A stretch of DNA of 64,000 bases, taken from the NCBI RefSeq assembly GCF_006352025.1, contig NZ_CP040936.1, positions 3,164,001 through 3,228,000 on the forward strand, given 5' to 3'. The notes beneath the pieces were generated by a model, which saw only the letters and a program-made list of their open reading frames with translations, did not search any database and was not told the origin of the DNA. The translations under genes were made by a program, and so were the position numbers. Origin of the DNA: Hymenobacter sp. DG01 (lineage in GTDB: Bacteria; Bacteroidota; Bacteroidia; Cytophagales; Hymenobacteraceae). How positions within the stretch are numbered: position 1 is the stretch's first letter; each line of letters begins with the position of its first letter. Shown here in pieces: positions 1 through 7,555 of this stretch.

Positions 1-69
1 CAGCGGCCCGCACCGGCGGGTAAGTCCGGCACGCGTTCCTACTGGCAAAGTCTGCATCTTTGCAGGGTT

Positions 70-849
70 ATGCTGCAACTTCACTTTCGCGAAATGGGGC
101 AGGGCGCCCCGCTGGTTATCCTGCACGGCCTGTTTGGCACCCTCGACAACTGGCAGACGCTGGCCCGGCGCTGGGCCGAGGCCGGCCACCGCGTTATTGT
201 GGTCGATTTACGCAACCACGGCCGCTCGCCCCACGCCCCGGAGCACACCTACGCCCTCATGAGCCAGGATGTGCTGGGCCTGTTCAACCAGCTCCAGCTC
301 GGCCCTGATACGACCCTGATGGGCCACAGCATGGGCGGCAAGGTGGCCATGCGCTTCGCCCTCGACTACCCCCAGCAGCTGGGCAAACTCGTGGTGGTGG
401 ACATTGCCCCGCGCTTTTCCGACATGCGCCACCAGGATGAAATTGTGGCCGGCCTGAACGCCGTGCCCTTGGCCGCCCTGGAAAACCGTCAGCAGGCTGA
501 CGAAGCTTTAGCTCAGTACATCCGGCAGGTAGATGTGCGCCAGTTTCTGCTTAAAAACCTCTACCGCCGCGACGACAACTCCTTTGCCTGGCGCCCCAAT
601 CTGGCGGTGCTGACCGCCGAAATGGAGGACATCGGGGCCGAAATTAGCGCCGAGCAACCCTTCCTGAAGCCAACCCTATTTATCCGGGGCGGCAAATCGG
701 ACTACGTGACTACCGAGGACAAGCTCTACGGCATCCCAACGCTGTTCCCGAACTCGCAGGTAGAGACCGTAGTGGACGCGGGCCACTGGGTGCACGCCGA
801 AAAGCCGGAGGAAGTTTTCGGGTTGGTGAAGGCCTTCATTGAACAATAA
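70..849 (+). CDS. alpha/beta fold hydrolase (YbfF-like esterase)
   Basis: This 259-residue protein is a cytosolic alpha/beta hydrolase of the YbfF/MhpC type, with no signal peptide. The oxyanion-side motif HGLFG lies at residues 19-23, DxRNHGRS at 46-53, and the nucleophile elbow GHSMGG at 85-90, giving Ser87 as catalytic nucleophile. GHWVHAEKP near the C-terminus supplies the catalytic histidine. Length and motif order match the acyl-CoA thioesterase/esterase YbfF group, but the substrate cannot be read from sequence. The ATG at 70 follows a CATCTTTG element at 55-62 that resembles the Bacteroidota -7 box, so the leader would be very short. The next gene begins 11 bases after the stop, so the two are probably co-transcribed. 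Confidence 0.9.
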   Translation: MLQLHFREMGQGAPLVILHGLFGTLDNWQTLARRWAEAGHRVIVVDLRNHGRSPHAPEHTYALMSQDVLGLFNQLQLGPDTTLMGHSMGGKVAMRFALDYPQQLGKLVVVDIAPRFSDMRHQDEIVAGLNAVPLAALENRQQADEALAQYIRQVDVRQFLLKNLYRRDDNSFAWRPNLAVLTAEMEDIGAEISAEQPFLKPTLFIRGGKSDYVTTEDKLYGIPTLFPNSQVETVVDAGHWVHAEKPEEVFGLVKAFIEQ

Positions 850-860
850 GCGGCAGGCAC

Positions 861-1568
861 GTGAAAGGCACACTCTACCTCATTCCTACCGTGCTGGCCG
901 AGGACACGGCGGCCCAGGTGCTACCCCCGCAGGTGGCGGCCCAGGTAGCTGGTCTGTCGTATTTCTTGGTAGAAAACGCCCGTACGGCGCGGCGCTTCAT
1001 CAAGAGCGTGGCCCCGCAGCAGGTAATTGAGGAGCTGCGCGTCAGCGTCATCGACAAGGACAGCACCGAAGCTCAGATTCAGGCGGCCCTGGCCCCGGTA
1101 GCGGCCGGCCAGCACGCCGGGGTTATTTCTGAGGCGGGCTGCCCCGGCATTGCCGACCCAGGCGCTGAGCTGGCCCGGCGGGCCCACCAATTGGGTATTC
1201 GGGTGGTGCCACTGGTGGGGCCTTCCTCTCTCCTGCTGGCCCTGATGGCTTCGGGTATGAACGGACAGAGCTTTGCTTTTCATGGGTATTTGCCCATTGA
1301 GCGGGCCAAGCGGGTGGCTGCCCTCAAGAAGCTGGAGCAGCAGGCCCTGCAGCAGCACCAGACCCAGTTGTTCATCGAAACGCCCTACCGTAACCTACCG
1401 CTGCTGGAAGATTTGCTCCAGACCCTGCACCCCGGCACGCGGCTATGCGTAGCCGCCAGCCTCACCGCCGAAAACGAGTTTGTGCGCACGGATACCATAG
1501 CCGGCTGGAAGAAAGCTGCTCTACCCGACATTCATAAGCAGCCCGCGGTTTTCCTGATTGGCCACTAG
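861..1568 (+). CDS. SAM-dependent methyltransferase, RsmI-like (tetrapyrrole methylase fold)
   Basis: A 235-residue protein of the tetrapyrrole methylase fold, most similar to RsmI, the 16S rRNA C1402 ribose 2'-O-methyltransferase. Visible motifs are the N-terminal LYLIPTVL strand, the SAM-binding EAGCPGIADPG loop near residues 91-101, VPLVGPSS near 116-123, and FHGYLP near 139. It is shorter than typical RsmI (about 280 residues) and lacks its C-terminal extension. Bacteroidota often carry such a shorter paralogue, so target-site specificity is uncertain. Translation starts at GTG 861, 11 bases after the preceding hydrolase stop. It converges on feoB across a shared terminator. Confidence 0.8.
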   Translation: MKGTLYLIPTVLAEDTAAQVLPPQVAAQVAGLSYFLVENARTARRFIKSVAPQQVIEELRVSVIDKDSTEAQIQAALAPVAAGQHAGVISEAGCPGIADPGAELARRAHQLGIRVVPLVGPSSLLLALMASGMNGQSFAFHGYLPIERAKRVAALKKLEQQALQQHQTQLFIETPYRNLPLLEDLLQTLHPGTRLCVAASLTAENEFVRTDTIAGWKKAALPDIHKQPAVFLIGH

Positions 1569-1575
1569 ATCAACC

Positions 1576-1624
1576 AAAACAGAAAAGGCCCGCTGAACTG
1601 AGTTCAGCGGGCCTTTTCTGTTTT
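1576..1624. terminator. bidirectional intrinsic terminator between the RsmI-like gene and feoB
   Basis: A perfect inverted repeat with two 24-base arms (1576-1599 and 1601-1624) around one central base. The arms start AAAACAGAAAAGGCCC, so each strand has a GC-rich stem followed by a T-rich tail. It lies between two converging stops and can serve both genes. Confidence 0.85.
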
Positions 1625-1633
1625 GAGCAAAGC

Positions 1634-3817
1634 TTATTTCAGGAGTTGGTACACCAGCAGGGAGGAAACGTAGGCCAGTCCCGTCATGTAAAACATCTGG
1701 AGCAGGGGCCACTTCCAGCCTTTTGTTTCGCGGTAGGTGGCAGCCAGCGTGCTCATGCACTGCATGGCAAACACATAGAACACCAGCAACGAGAAGGCGC
1801 GGGCCGGCGTGAAAAACGGCTGCCCGTTTTCATCTTTTTCCGTGGCCAGCTTCTGCTGCACTGTGAGTTCGGTAGCATCCTGTCCAACGCTGTAAATTGT
1901 GCTGATAGTGCCCACGAACACTTCGCGGGCGGCAAAGGAGGTAAGTAGGGAAATACCGATTTTCCAGTCGAAGCCCAATGGGCGGATAGCCGGCTCGATG
2001 AAGTGCCCGAAACGGCCCGCGTACGAGCTTTCCAGCTTTTGCGAGGCAACGAGGCTTTCGGTTTCAGCGGGGGGTAGGGCCTGGGTGGCGGCGGTGGTGC
2101 GCGCCGTACGCTCGGCCTGCTCCATAGCGCCGGAAGGGCCGTAGGAAGCCAGCACCCACAAAATCACGGAAATAGCCAGAATAACCTTACCCGCCTGAAA
2201 TACGAAGGCTTTCACCTTTTCCAGAATGGTGAGGCCCACGTTCTTCCAGCGCGGCCAGCGGTACACCGGAAACTCCATGATAAAGTAGCTCCGGTCTTTG
2301 GTGCGCATCAGCAGCTTCATGGCCCACGCCGAGCCCACGGCCGACACGAACCCGAGTAGGTACAAGCCCATCAGGGCCACGCCACGCAGGTTAAAAATGC
2401 CCAGCACCGTCTGGTCAGGCACTACCAGTCCAATGAGCACCGTGTACACCGGAATGCGGGCCGAGCACGACATCAATGGCGTCACGAAGATGGTGATGAG
2501 CCGGTCTTTGCGGTTCTCAATGGTGCGCGCGCTCATGATGGCCGGCACAGCGCAGGCCATGCCCGAAATCAGGGGCACCACGCTTTTGCCGTTCAGCCCA
2601 AACTTGCGCATGATGCGGTCCATCATGAACGTAACGCGGGCCATGTAGCCGGTTTCTTCCAGCACGGCAATAAAGGCAAACAGCAGGGCAATCTGCGGAA
2701 TGAAAATTAGCACCCCGCCCAAGCCGGCCAGAATGCCTTCCGTCAGCAAGTCAATCAGTGGGCCGTGAAGGTGGTCCTGGATGGTGCCGTTCAGCCAGGC
2801 CACGCCAGAGTCAATCACCTCCATGGGGTAGCTGGCCAGCTCAAACACTGCCTGGAACAGCAGAAACAGCACAGCCAGAAAAATCAGGTAGCCCCACACC
2901 TTATGGGTCAGCACCCGGTCGAGGCGGTTGCTGTAGGGCTCGTTTTTCTCCGTGCGCGTCACCGACACGCAGTTGAGCAGAATCTCGTTGATGCGCTGGT
3001 ACCGGTCGATGGTTTCCTGGGCCTGCCGCGCCGTGGGCTCAAAGCCGTACTGCTCCGTCAGCTCCTGAATATAGGCCCGGTCGTCGGGGCTCAGGAAGCT
3101 GATGTGCCGGTACTGGTGGGCGTAATGCAGGGCCAGGTAATCGTTGTGCAGGTTAAAGTAGTAGCGGATCTGCCGGATCATGGGCAGCAGCTCCTCATCA
3201 GGCACGTAGAACCGAGTAGCGGGCGCATCCAGGGTTTGCGCCATCACTATTTTAAGGGCGGCAATGCCTACCCCCTTCCGGGCGTTCATCGGGATGATGG
3301 GCACACCCAACTCCTCCTGCAACGTGGCCACATCAATCCGGACGCCGTGCTGCTCAGCCACATCCATCATGTTCAGGGCCAGCACCGTAGGCAAGCCCAT
3401 ATCGGCTAGCTGGGTAAACAGCAGCAGGTTGCGGCGCAGGTTGCTCGCGTCGGCCGTTACCACCACAAAGTCGGGGTACTGGTCACTGCTCTGGTCATAG
3501 AACAGATCAGTGATGACCTTCTCATCGAGGCTCTTGGGGTAGAGCGAGTACGTACCAGGCAGGTCAATAATTTCGGCCCGGTGCTGGGAAGTCAGCTGGC
3601 TGATGCCCGTTTTGCGGTCCACCGTCACGCCCGGGAAGTTGCCTACCTTCTGGTTAAGGCCCGTGAGTTGGTTGAACAGCGAGGATTTACCCGAGTTGGG
3701 GTTGCCAACCAGCGCAATGCGGGTCAGCGGGCCAGGATGGCGCAGGGCACTTCTTTCCAGTTGGGCTGCCGATACCCCCACGCCGGCCCGGCCGGAAAGT
3801 AATTGCCCGCCTGCCAT
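1634..3817 (-). CDS. feoB: ferrous iron transport protein B
   Basis: A 727-residue Fe(II) transporter with an N-terminal G domain and a polytopic membrane domain. The G1 loop GNPNSGKSS is at residues 38-46, G2 Thr lies in GVTVD, G3 is DLPGTYS and G4 is NMMD. A cytosolic helical linker follows, then the membrane core with two Gate motifs, including SGMACAVPAIM and TPLMSCSARIPVY, whose cysteines are typical of FeoB. The protein carries about 30 residues before the G domain. feoA lies 9 bases upstream on the same strand, forming the usual feoAB operon, and the promoter is upstream of feoA. No feoC-like gene is present. Assignment is secure. Confidence 0.96.
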   Translation of the reverse strand: MAGGQLLSGRAGVGVSAAQLERSALRHPGPLTRIALVGNPNSGKSSLFNQLTGLNQKVGNFPGVTVDRKTGISQLTSQHRAEIIDLPGTYSLYPKSLDEKVITDLFYDQSSDQYPDFVVVTADASNLRRNLLLFTQLADMGLPTVLALNMMDVAEQHGVRIDVATLQEELGVPIIPMNARKGVGIAALKIVMAQTLDAPATRFYVPDEELLPMIRQIRYYFNLHNDYLALHYAHQYRHISFLSPDDRAYIQELTEQYGFEPTARQAQETIDRYQRINEILLNCVSVTRTEKNEPYSNRLDRVLTHKVWGYLIFLAVLFLLFQAVFELASYPMEVIDSGVAWLNGTIQDHLHGPLIDLLTEGILAGLGGVLIFIPQIALLFAFIAVLEETGYMARVTFMMDRIMRKFGLNGKSVVPLISGMACAVPAIMSARTIENRKDRLITIFVTPLMSCSARIPVYTVLIGLVVPDQTVLGIFNLRGVALMGLYLLGFVSAVGSAWAMKLLMRTKDRSYFIMEFPVYRWPRWKNVGLTILEKVKAFVFQAGKVILAISVILWVLASYGPSGAMEQAERTARTTAATQALPPAETESLVASQKLESSYAGRFGHFIEPAIRPLGFDWKIGISLLTSFAAREVFVGTISTIYSVGQDATELTVQQKLATEKDENGQPFFTPARAFSLLVFYVFAMQCMSTLAATYRETKGWKWPLLQMFYMTGLAYVSSLLVYQLLK

Positions 3818-3826
3818 GTACGCTGG

Positions 3827-4093
3827 TTATTTCAAGAGAATAGTTGCCGCCTCACTTACCCGCAACGACAACGTGTAGTCTGCCATGTCGCCTACCACCA
3901 CCGTGATGGGGCAACCCAACGGCGCCCGGCTGTTGAGCCGAACCTGCGTACCCGGAATACACCCCATCTCCAACAGCTTCAGAGCCATTTCGGGGTCTTT
4001 CAGGCAGCAGATGGTGCCGCTCTCCCCCAGTTGGAGGTCTGTCACGCTGCGGGGCGCGGCCGGCGACGGGGTAAGAGTGGAACGCTTCGACAC
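3827..4093 (-). CDS. feoA: ferrous iron transport protein A
   Basis: An 88-residue SH3-like FeoA protein. Diagnostic sequence is LLEMGCIPGTQVRL followed by APLGCPITV and a closing SLRVSEAATILL strand. FeoA binds and stimulates FeoB at the cytoplasmic face of the inner membrane. It starts at GTG 4093 and is the first gene of the feoAB pair. A well-formed promoter lies about 30 bases upstream. A short N-terminal extension (about 15 residues rich in S/T/P) precedes the domain. Confidence 0.92.
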   Translation of the reverse strand: MSKRSTLTPSPAAPRSVTDLQLGESGTICCLKDPEMALKLLEMGCIPGTQVRLNSRAPLGCPITVVVGDMADYTLSLRVSEAATILLK

Positions 4094-4121
4094 GGGTGGA
4101 GTTATTTAGATTTACTTCAAA

Positions 4122-4154
4122 CAAAGGTACCACCCTTTTAGGTTTCGGCCAAAA
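4122..4154 (-). promoter_or_regulatory. feoAB promoter (Bacteroidota -33/-7 type)
   Basis: On the minus strand, TTTTG (4154-4150) is followed by exactly 20 bases and then TACCTTTG (4129-4122). This matches the Bacteroidota primary sigma consensus TTTG-N19-21-TAnnTTTG. The -7 box sits about 30 bases before the feoA GTG start. I saw no convincing Fur or DtxR dyad here. Confidence 0.65.
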
Positions 4155-4320
4155 CCAGCTTTTCGCTTGGGCGCGACATTTTGTTGCTCCTACCCAACGC
4201 ATAATTGTCTGATTTGTAATTATTCCGAAGACAAATTGCATTGGTATAAATATTCTCAGAGTACTTGCATGTAATGCCCAGATTCATTGTAATTTTGGCA
4301 TATCCATATACTGTCTGCAT

Positions 4321-5223
4321 ATGCTTCAACGCGTACTTTCCCTTCTCTTCTTTGCTTTGCTTCTGCCGGCACTGAGCTTCGCTCAGGAGAACAAAATCTC
4401 GGGCCGCGTCGTCGATGAAAAGACCAAGGAGCCTATTCCCTTCGCCTCCATCGGCCTGAAGGAAGAACAAACCGGTGCCCTGACCAACGAGTACGGCTAC
4501 TTCCAGATTGCCATGCCCGAGAAAAACCCCCAGGACTCGCTGGTAGTGGTAGCGCTCGGCTACTTCCACCGGGCAGTGCTGATCAAGCCCGGTATCAAAA
4601 TCCAGGACATGATCATTGAGGTTCCCAAGCGTGCTATTGCCCTGAAGGAAGTAAAAGTGGTCAGCAGCGCCAAGATCAAAAACCTGGACCTGGGCTCGAA
4701 GTCGAGCACGCCGGGCGAAGGCATGATCCAGGGCATGCCGGGCAGCCAGTACGCCTTCTTCGTGAAAAACGACAAAGGCAAGAAGCTGGGTAACGTGCGC
4801 TCGGTATCGTTCTACATCGGTGAAAACGGTTTTCCGCGGGAGCCTTTCCGGGTGCGTCTCTACAAGGCTGACGGCAACTACAACTCGCCCAACACCGACC
4901 TGCTAACCGAAAACATCGTAGTATCGGCGCCGAAAGGCGGCGAGTGGTACACTATTGACCTGACCCAGTACAACATTGAAGCCCCGACGGAAGGCTTCTT
5001 CGTGGCCATGGAGTGGATTGTGAGCGGCGACAAGTTCTACACCACCAACTTCATGGACAACTACACGCCCTACGGCCAGATTCTGCGCCCAACTTTCGAG
5101 TTCAAGGAAAGCCGTACCTGGAACTACACCATCGGCCGGGGCTGGAGCCTGATTACCCTGGCCAACAACGGCCAGCGCTACAACGCCATGATCCGGGCCG
5201 AGGTGGATCAGATTAAAGACTAA
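4321..5223 (+). CDS. secreted carboxypeptidase-regulatory-like domain protein
   Basis: A 300-residue exported protein. Residues 1-21 are a signal peptide ending in LSFAQ. A carboxypeptidase-regulatory-like beta-sandwich (CarboxypepD_reg) runs from about 24 to 110, with ISGRVVDEKTKEPIPFAS and TNEYGYFQI, the same fold found at the N-terminus of many TonB receptors. The remaining 180 residues form a predicted beta-rich module with FRVRLYKADG and GEWYTIDL that I do not recognise beyond its recurrence in Bacteroidota surface proteins. There is no T9SS sorting tail or lipobox, so it is probably periplasmic or surface bound. It is monocistronic, divergent from feoAB across 227 AT-rich bases, and ends before a strong terminator. 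Confidence 0.75.
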   Translation: MLQRVLSLLFFALLLPALSFAQENKISGRVVDEKTKEPIPFASIGLKEEQTGALTNEYGYFQIAMPEKNPQDSLVVVALGYFHRAVLIKPGIKIQDMIIEVPKRAIALKEVKVVSSAKIKNLDLGSKSSTPGEGMIQGMPGSQYAFFVKNDKGKKLGNVRSVSFYIGENGFPREPFRVRLYKADGNYNSPNTDLLTENIVVSAPKGGEWYTIDLTQYNIEAPTEGFFVAMEWIVSGDKFYTTNFMDNYTPYGQILRPTFEFKESRTWNYTIGRGWSLITLANNGQRYNAMIRAEVDQIKD

Positions 5224-5249
5224 ACTGCAGATTGTCGCTGATTAATCTG

Positions 5250-5380
5250 ACTTCGCTGATTGCAGTAAACAGAAATACCGCCCTTGGCAAAAAAGGCCGC
5301 CTCACACTGTGAGGCGGCCTTTTTGGTTTTTAGAATGCTAACTGGTTCTCTGGTATTGCGCCGTTAGCAATCAGCGAAAT
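5250..5380. repeat. imperfect inverted repeat flanking a terminator
   Basis: Bases 5250-5263 and 5367-5380 are inverted copies at 13 of 14 positions (core TTCGCTGATTGC). Flanking bases on both sides repeat GCTGATT-like words, so the dyad is longer but degenerate. It encloses the terminator at 5289-5325. Confidence 0.55.
5289..5325. terminator. intrinsic terminator (bidirectional)
   Basis: A GC-rich stem, AAAAAGGCCGCCTCACA pairing with its complement around one central base, with a T run on either strand. It separates the regulatory-domain protein (5223) from the convergent OmpA gene (5408). Confidence 0.85.
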
Positions 5381-5407
5381 CAAGAAAATCGGCGGCAGTC
5401 TGCGATT

Positions 5408-6058
5408 TTACTTGCGCACGGCAATTTCTACGCGGCGGTTTTCCTGGCGGCCGGCGGCCGTGGCGTTGGAAGCAACCGGTGCGGCTTCGCCCATGGGCTC
5501 CAGGCTGATTTTGTCGGCGGCTACCTGACCGTTTTTCACGAGCCAGTCGCGCACGGCGGCGGCGCGCTGGGCGCTCAGCTCGCGGTTGTAGTTTTTGTCG
5601 CCGCGGGCGTCAGCAAAACCCATTACCTGGATGTCTTTGCCACGGTGGCGGCGGGCAATAGAGGCGCTGATTTCGGACAGGGCGCGGGTAGCGGTAGGCT
5701 TGATTTCGGCTTTATCCGTGTCAAAAAGTACTTTTTCCTCAAGCCCGTACACATTGTATTGGTCGTCGCCGCGTACGCTCACTTCGGGCAGGTCAATTTC
5801 TTCCAGCTTCACGTCGGCCAGCTTGGCTTTGGTCATGTCCCAGGCATTGCTGACCGCATCACCGGCTTTGTCGGCGGCGTTACCGGCGGCCGCCGTAGCA
5901 TCGCCAGCGGCGTCAGCTGCCGTTTGCCCGTCGCGGTACACTACGGCCGTATCAGCAGTAGCTTCCTGGGGCTGGTCTTTTTCTTCGGGCTTTTTCAGAT
6001 CAGAGCAAGAAGCCAGCAGCGTGGTAGCAGCCAGCAGGGAAAGAAGGTGCTTTTTCAT
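5408..6058 (-). CDS. OmpA family outer-membrane lipoprotein
   Basis: A 216-residue lipoprotein. The signal peptide ends in the lipobox LASC with lipidated Cys18. Residues 20-100 are a low-complexity Ala/Asp/Lys-rich linker, and residues about 108-216 form the OmpA_C peptidoglycan-binding domain, with LFDTDKAEIKP, GFADARGDKNYN, LSAQRAAAV and the closing ENRRVEIAV. The domain should anchor the outer membrane to peptidoglycan through diaminopimelate. There is no N-terminal beta-barrel, so it is a Pal-like protein rather than full OmpA. It is monocistronic, with its own promoter region in the 74 bases upstream. Confidence 0.88.
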   Translation of the reverse strand: MKKHLLSLLAATTLLASCSDLKKPEEKDQPQEATADTAVVYRDGQTAADAAGDATAAAGNAADKAGDAVSNAWDMTKAKLADVKLEEIDLPEVSVRGDDQYNVYGLEEKVLFDTDKAEIKPTATRALSEISASIARRHRGKDIQVMGFADARGDKNYNRELSAQRAAAVRDWLVKNGQVAADKISLEPMGEAAPVASNATAAGRQENRRVEIAVRK

Positions 6059-6132
6059 GGTAAAGGAGAGATTAAATAAACGAGATACGTAGTACGCAGA
6101 TTAGCTCCTCAGGTAGATCTTTCCGCAAAAAA

Positions 6133-7524
6133 TCAGGGAGTTTTCTTCTGCGTCAGACTGACAATCCACTGGCGAATGACTTCTTCCGCTTCGGGCGAGA
6201 AGCTTTCCTTGGGCACTCCATTTACCAGCGGCCAGGTGGAGGCATCGCTCTGGAACAAATGGTTGACACCGGTAAGCTTGCGGCTGGTAACGGCGTTGTT
6301 GCCCCTGAGGGCCTTGCTTAGGGCAGTCAGGTTGGTTTCGGGGGCTACGTTCAGGTCGGCGGTGCCATTGAGCAGCAGCACGGGGCATTTTACCTGGCCC
6401 AGTTTGGGCAGCGGGTCAAAGGCCAGATAACTGCGGTAGCGCCGGGTAGTTAGTTCTACAGCGCCGGCCCGGGCCGTAATGGAATCGACCGACGGATTGG
6501 TCTGGCGGATCATGTTGGCCACGATGGCACGGGCCTGGGCAGCGTTGGCCGTATTCTGAATAATTTCCATAATAGCCTGCTGGCGTTTTACGGCGGCCTC
6601 TACCTGGGCCTCATCGGCCCCCAACGATTTGAGGGTGTTAGCCTGCTGCTCCACTGCCAGCGGAGCTCCCCGCTGCCCGTGCGCCGCCAGGGCTACCACA
6701 AAGTTGGGGGGTAGCGGCTGCGCGGCGGTCAGCAGCGCCACGTTCCCGCCCAGTCCGTGCCCGATTACGCCGAGCTGGCTCAGGTTGATTTCGGGCCGAG
6801 TGCGGAGGTAGTTAAGAGCCGCCTGCACGTCGGTGACGGTTTCCTCCACGGTAGCCAGAATGCCGCCGGTTTCGCCGGCTCCGCGGCTGTCGAAGCGCAG
6901 CACAGCAATACCGCGGCGCGTGAGGTAGTCGCCCAGGATGCCCAGTAGGCGGTAGTCGCCCACGGTTCCGTCACGGTCGTAGCCGGCATCGTCGGCAACC
7001 AGCACCACGGCCGGAAACGGGCCTTCGCCGGCCGGTACCGTCAACTGGCCGCCAAAGCGCAGGTCGGCGGCGGTGTTGGTGTACTGCACGTCTTCTTCGC
7101 GGTAAGGCGGGGTCAGGCGGGCCTTAGGAGCCGTACTGATGGGCGGAGGAGCGTACTGCAGGGTCATGGGCACGGAGTAGCCGGGCTGCTTCCAGGTGCC
7201 CTGCACTTCCTTGCCGCCCGGTAGCAGCTGGCCGGTAAACTGGCTGCCCACGTCTTCGGCCTCAAATACTACCGTGTCGCCGTGGGTAGTGACGGTTACG
7301 GGCAAGCGGCTGATTTTTTGCAGCGGTACATCGAGGGTCGCGAAGTAGGAGCCGTTGGTCAGGCTTACCAAGCGGAATACCACTTCCAGTTGGCCCCCTG
7401 GCATTTTCAGAGGGCCTTTCCAGAAGCCCTCCAGGGAGGCGGCGGCCGCAGCCGGCCGCCCCCCCATGAGCATAACGATACTCAGGCCCAACAGCAGGCG
7501 GCCCAAACGAAACAGATGGTTCAT
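6133..7524 (-). CDS. secreted alpha/beta hydrolase-fold protein lacking the nucleophile serine
   Basis: A 463-residue exported protein. It has a signal peptide (about 1-27), an N-terminal beta-rich domain with ASLEGFWKGPLKMPGG typical of secreted Bacteroidota alpha/beta hydrolases (about 28-130), and then the hydrolase domain (about 150-460). The nucleophile elbow reads GHGLGG: residue 257, where Ser is expected, is Gly (codon GGA). Candidate acid Asp390 (in GTADLNV) and His422 (in GVNHLF) are retained. It may be a non-catalytic binding protein or use another nucleophile. It lies 31 bases downstream of the TonB-dependent receptor and is probably its operon partner. Confidence 0.8.
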   Translation of the reverse strand: MNHLFRLGRLLLGLSIVMLMGGRPAAAAASLEGFWKGPLKMPGGQLEVVFRLVSLTNGSYFATLDVPLQKISRLPVTVTTHGDTVVFEAEDVGSQFTGQLLPGGKEVQGTWKQPGYSVPMTLQYAPPPISTAPKARLTPPYREEDVQYTNTAADLRFGGQLTVPAGEGPFPAVVLVADDAGYDRDGTVGDYRLLGILGDYLTRRGIAVLRFDSRGAGETGGILATVEETVTDVQAALNYLRTRPEINLSQLGVIGHGLGGNVALLTAAQPLPPNFVVALAAHGQRGAPLAVEQQANTLKSLGADEAQVEAAVKRQQAIMEIIQNTANAAQARAIVANMIRQTNPSVDSITARAGAVELTTRRYRSYLAFDPLPKLGQVKCPVLLLNGTADLNVAPETNLTALSKALRGNNAVTSRKLTGVNHLFQSDASTWPLVNGVPKESFSPEAEEVIRQWIVSLTQKKTP

Positions 7525-7555
7525 GGCAGCTAGAGCAAAAATGCGTTGGCTGGTG

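Noticed and set aside
1..69. Possible C-terminal tail of an upstream plus-strand gene ending with TAA at 21-23
   Set aside because: Only a few codons are visible, so no gene can be supported.
4094..4320. Fur box or riboswitch upstream of feoA
   Set aside because: No convincing dyad with the expected Fur pattern or structured leader was visible; only the promoter elements are supported.
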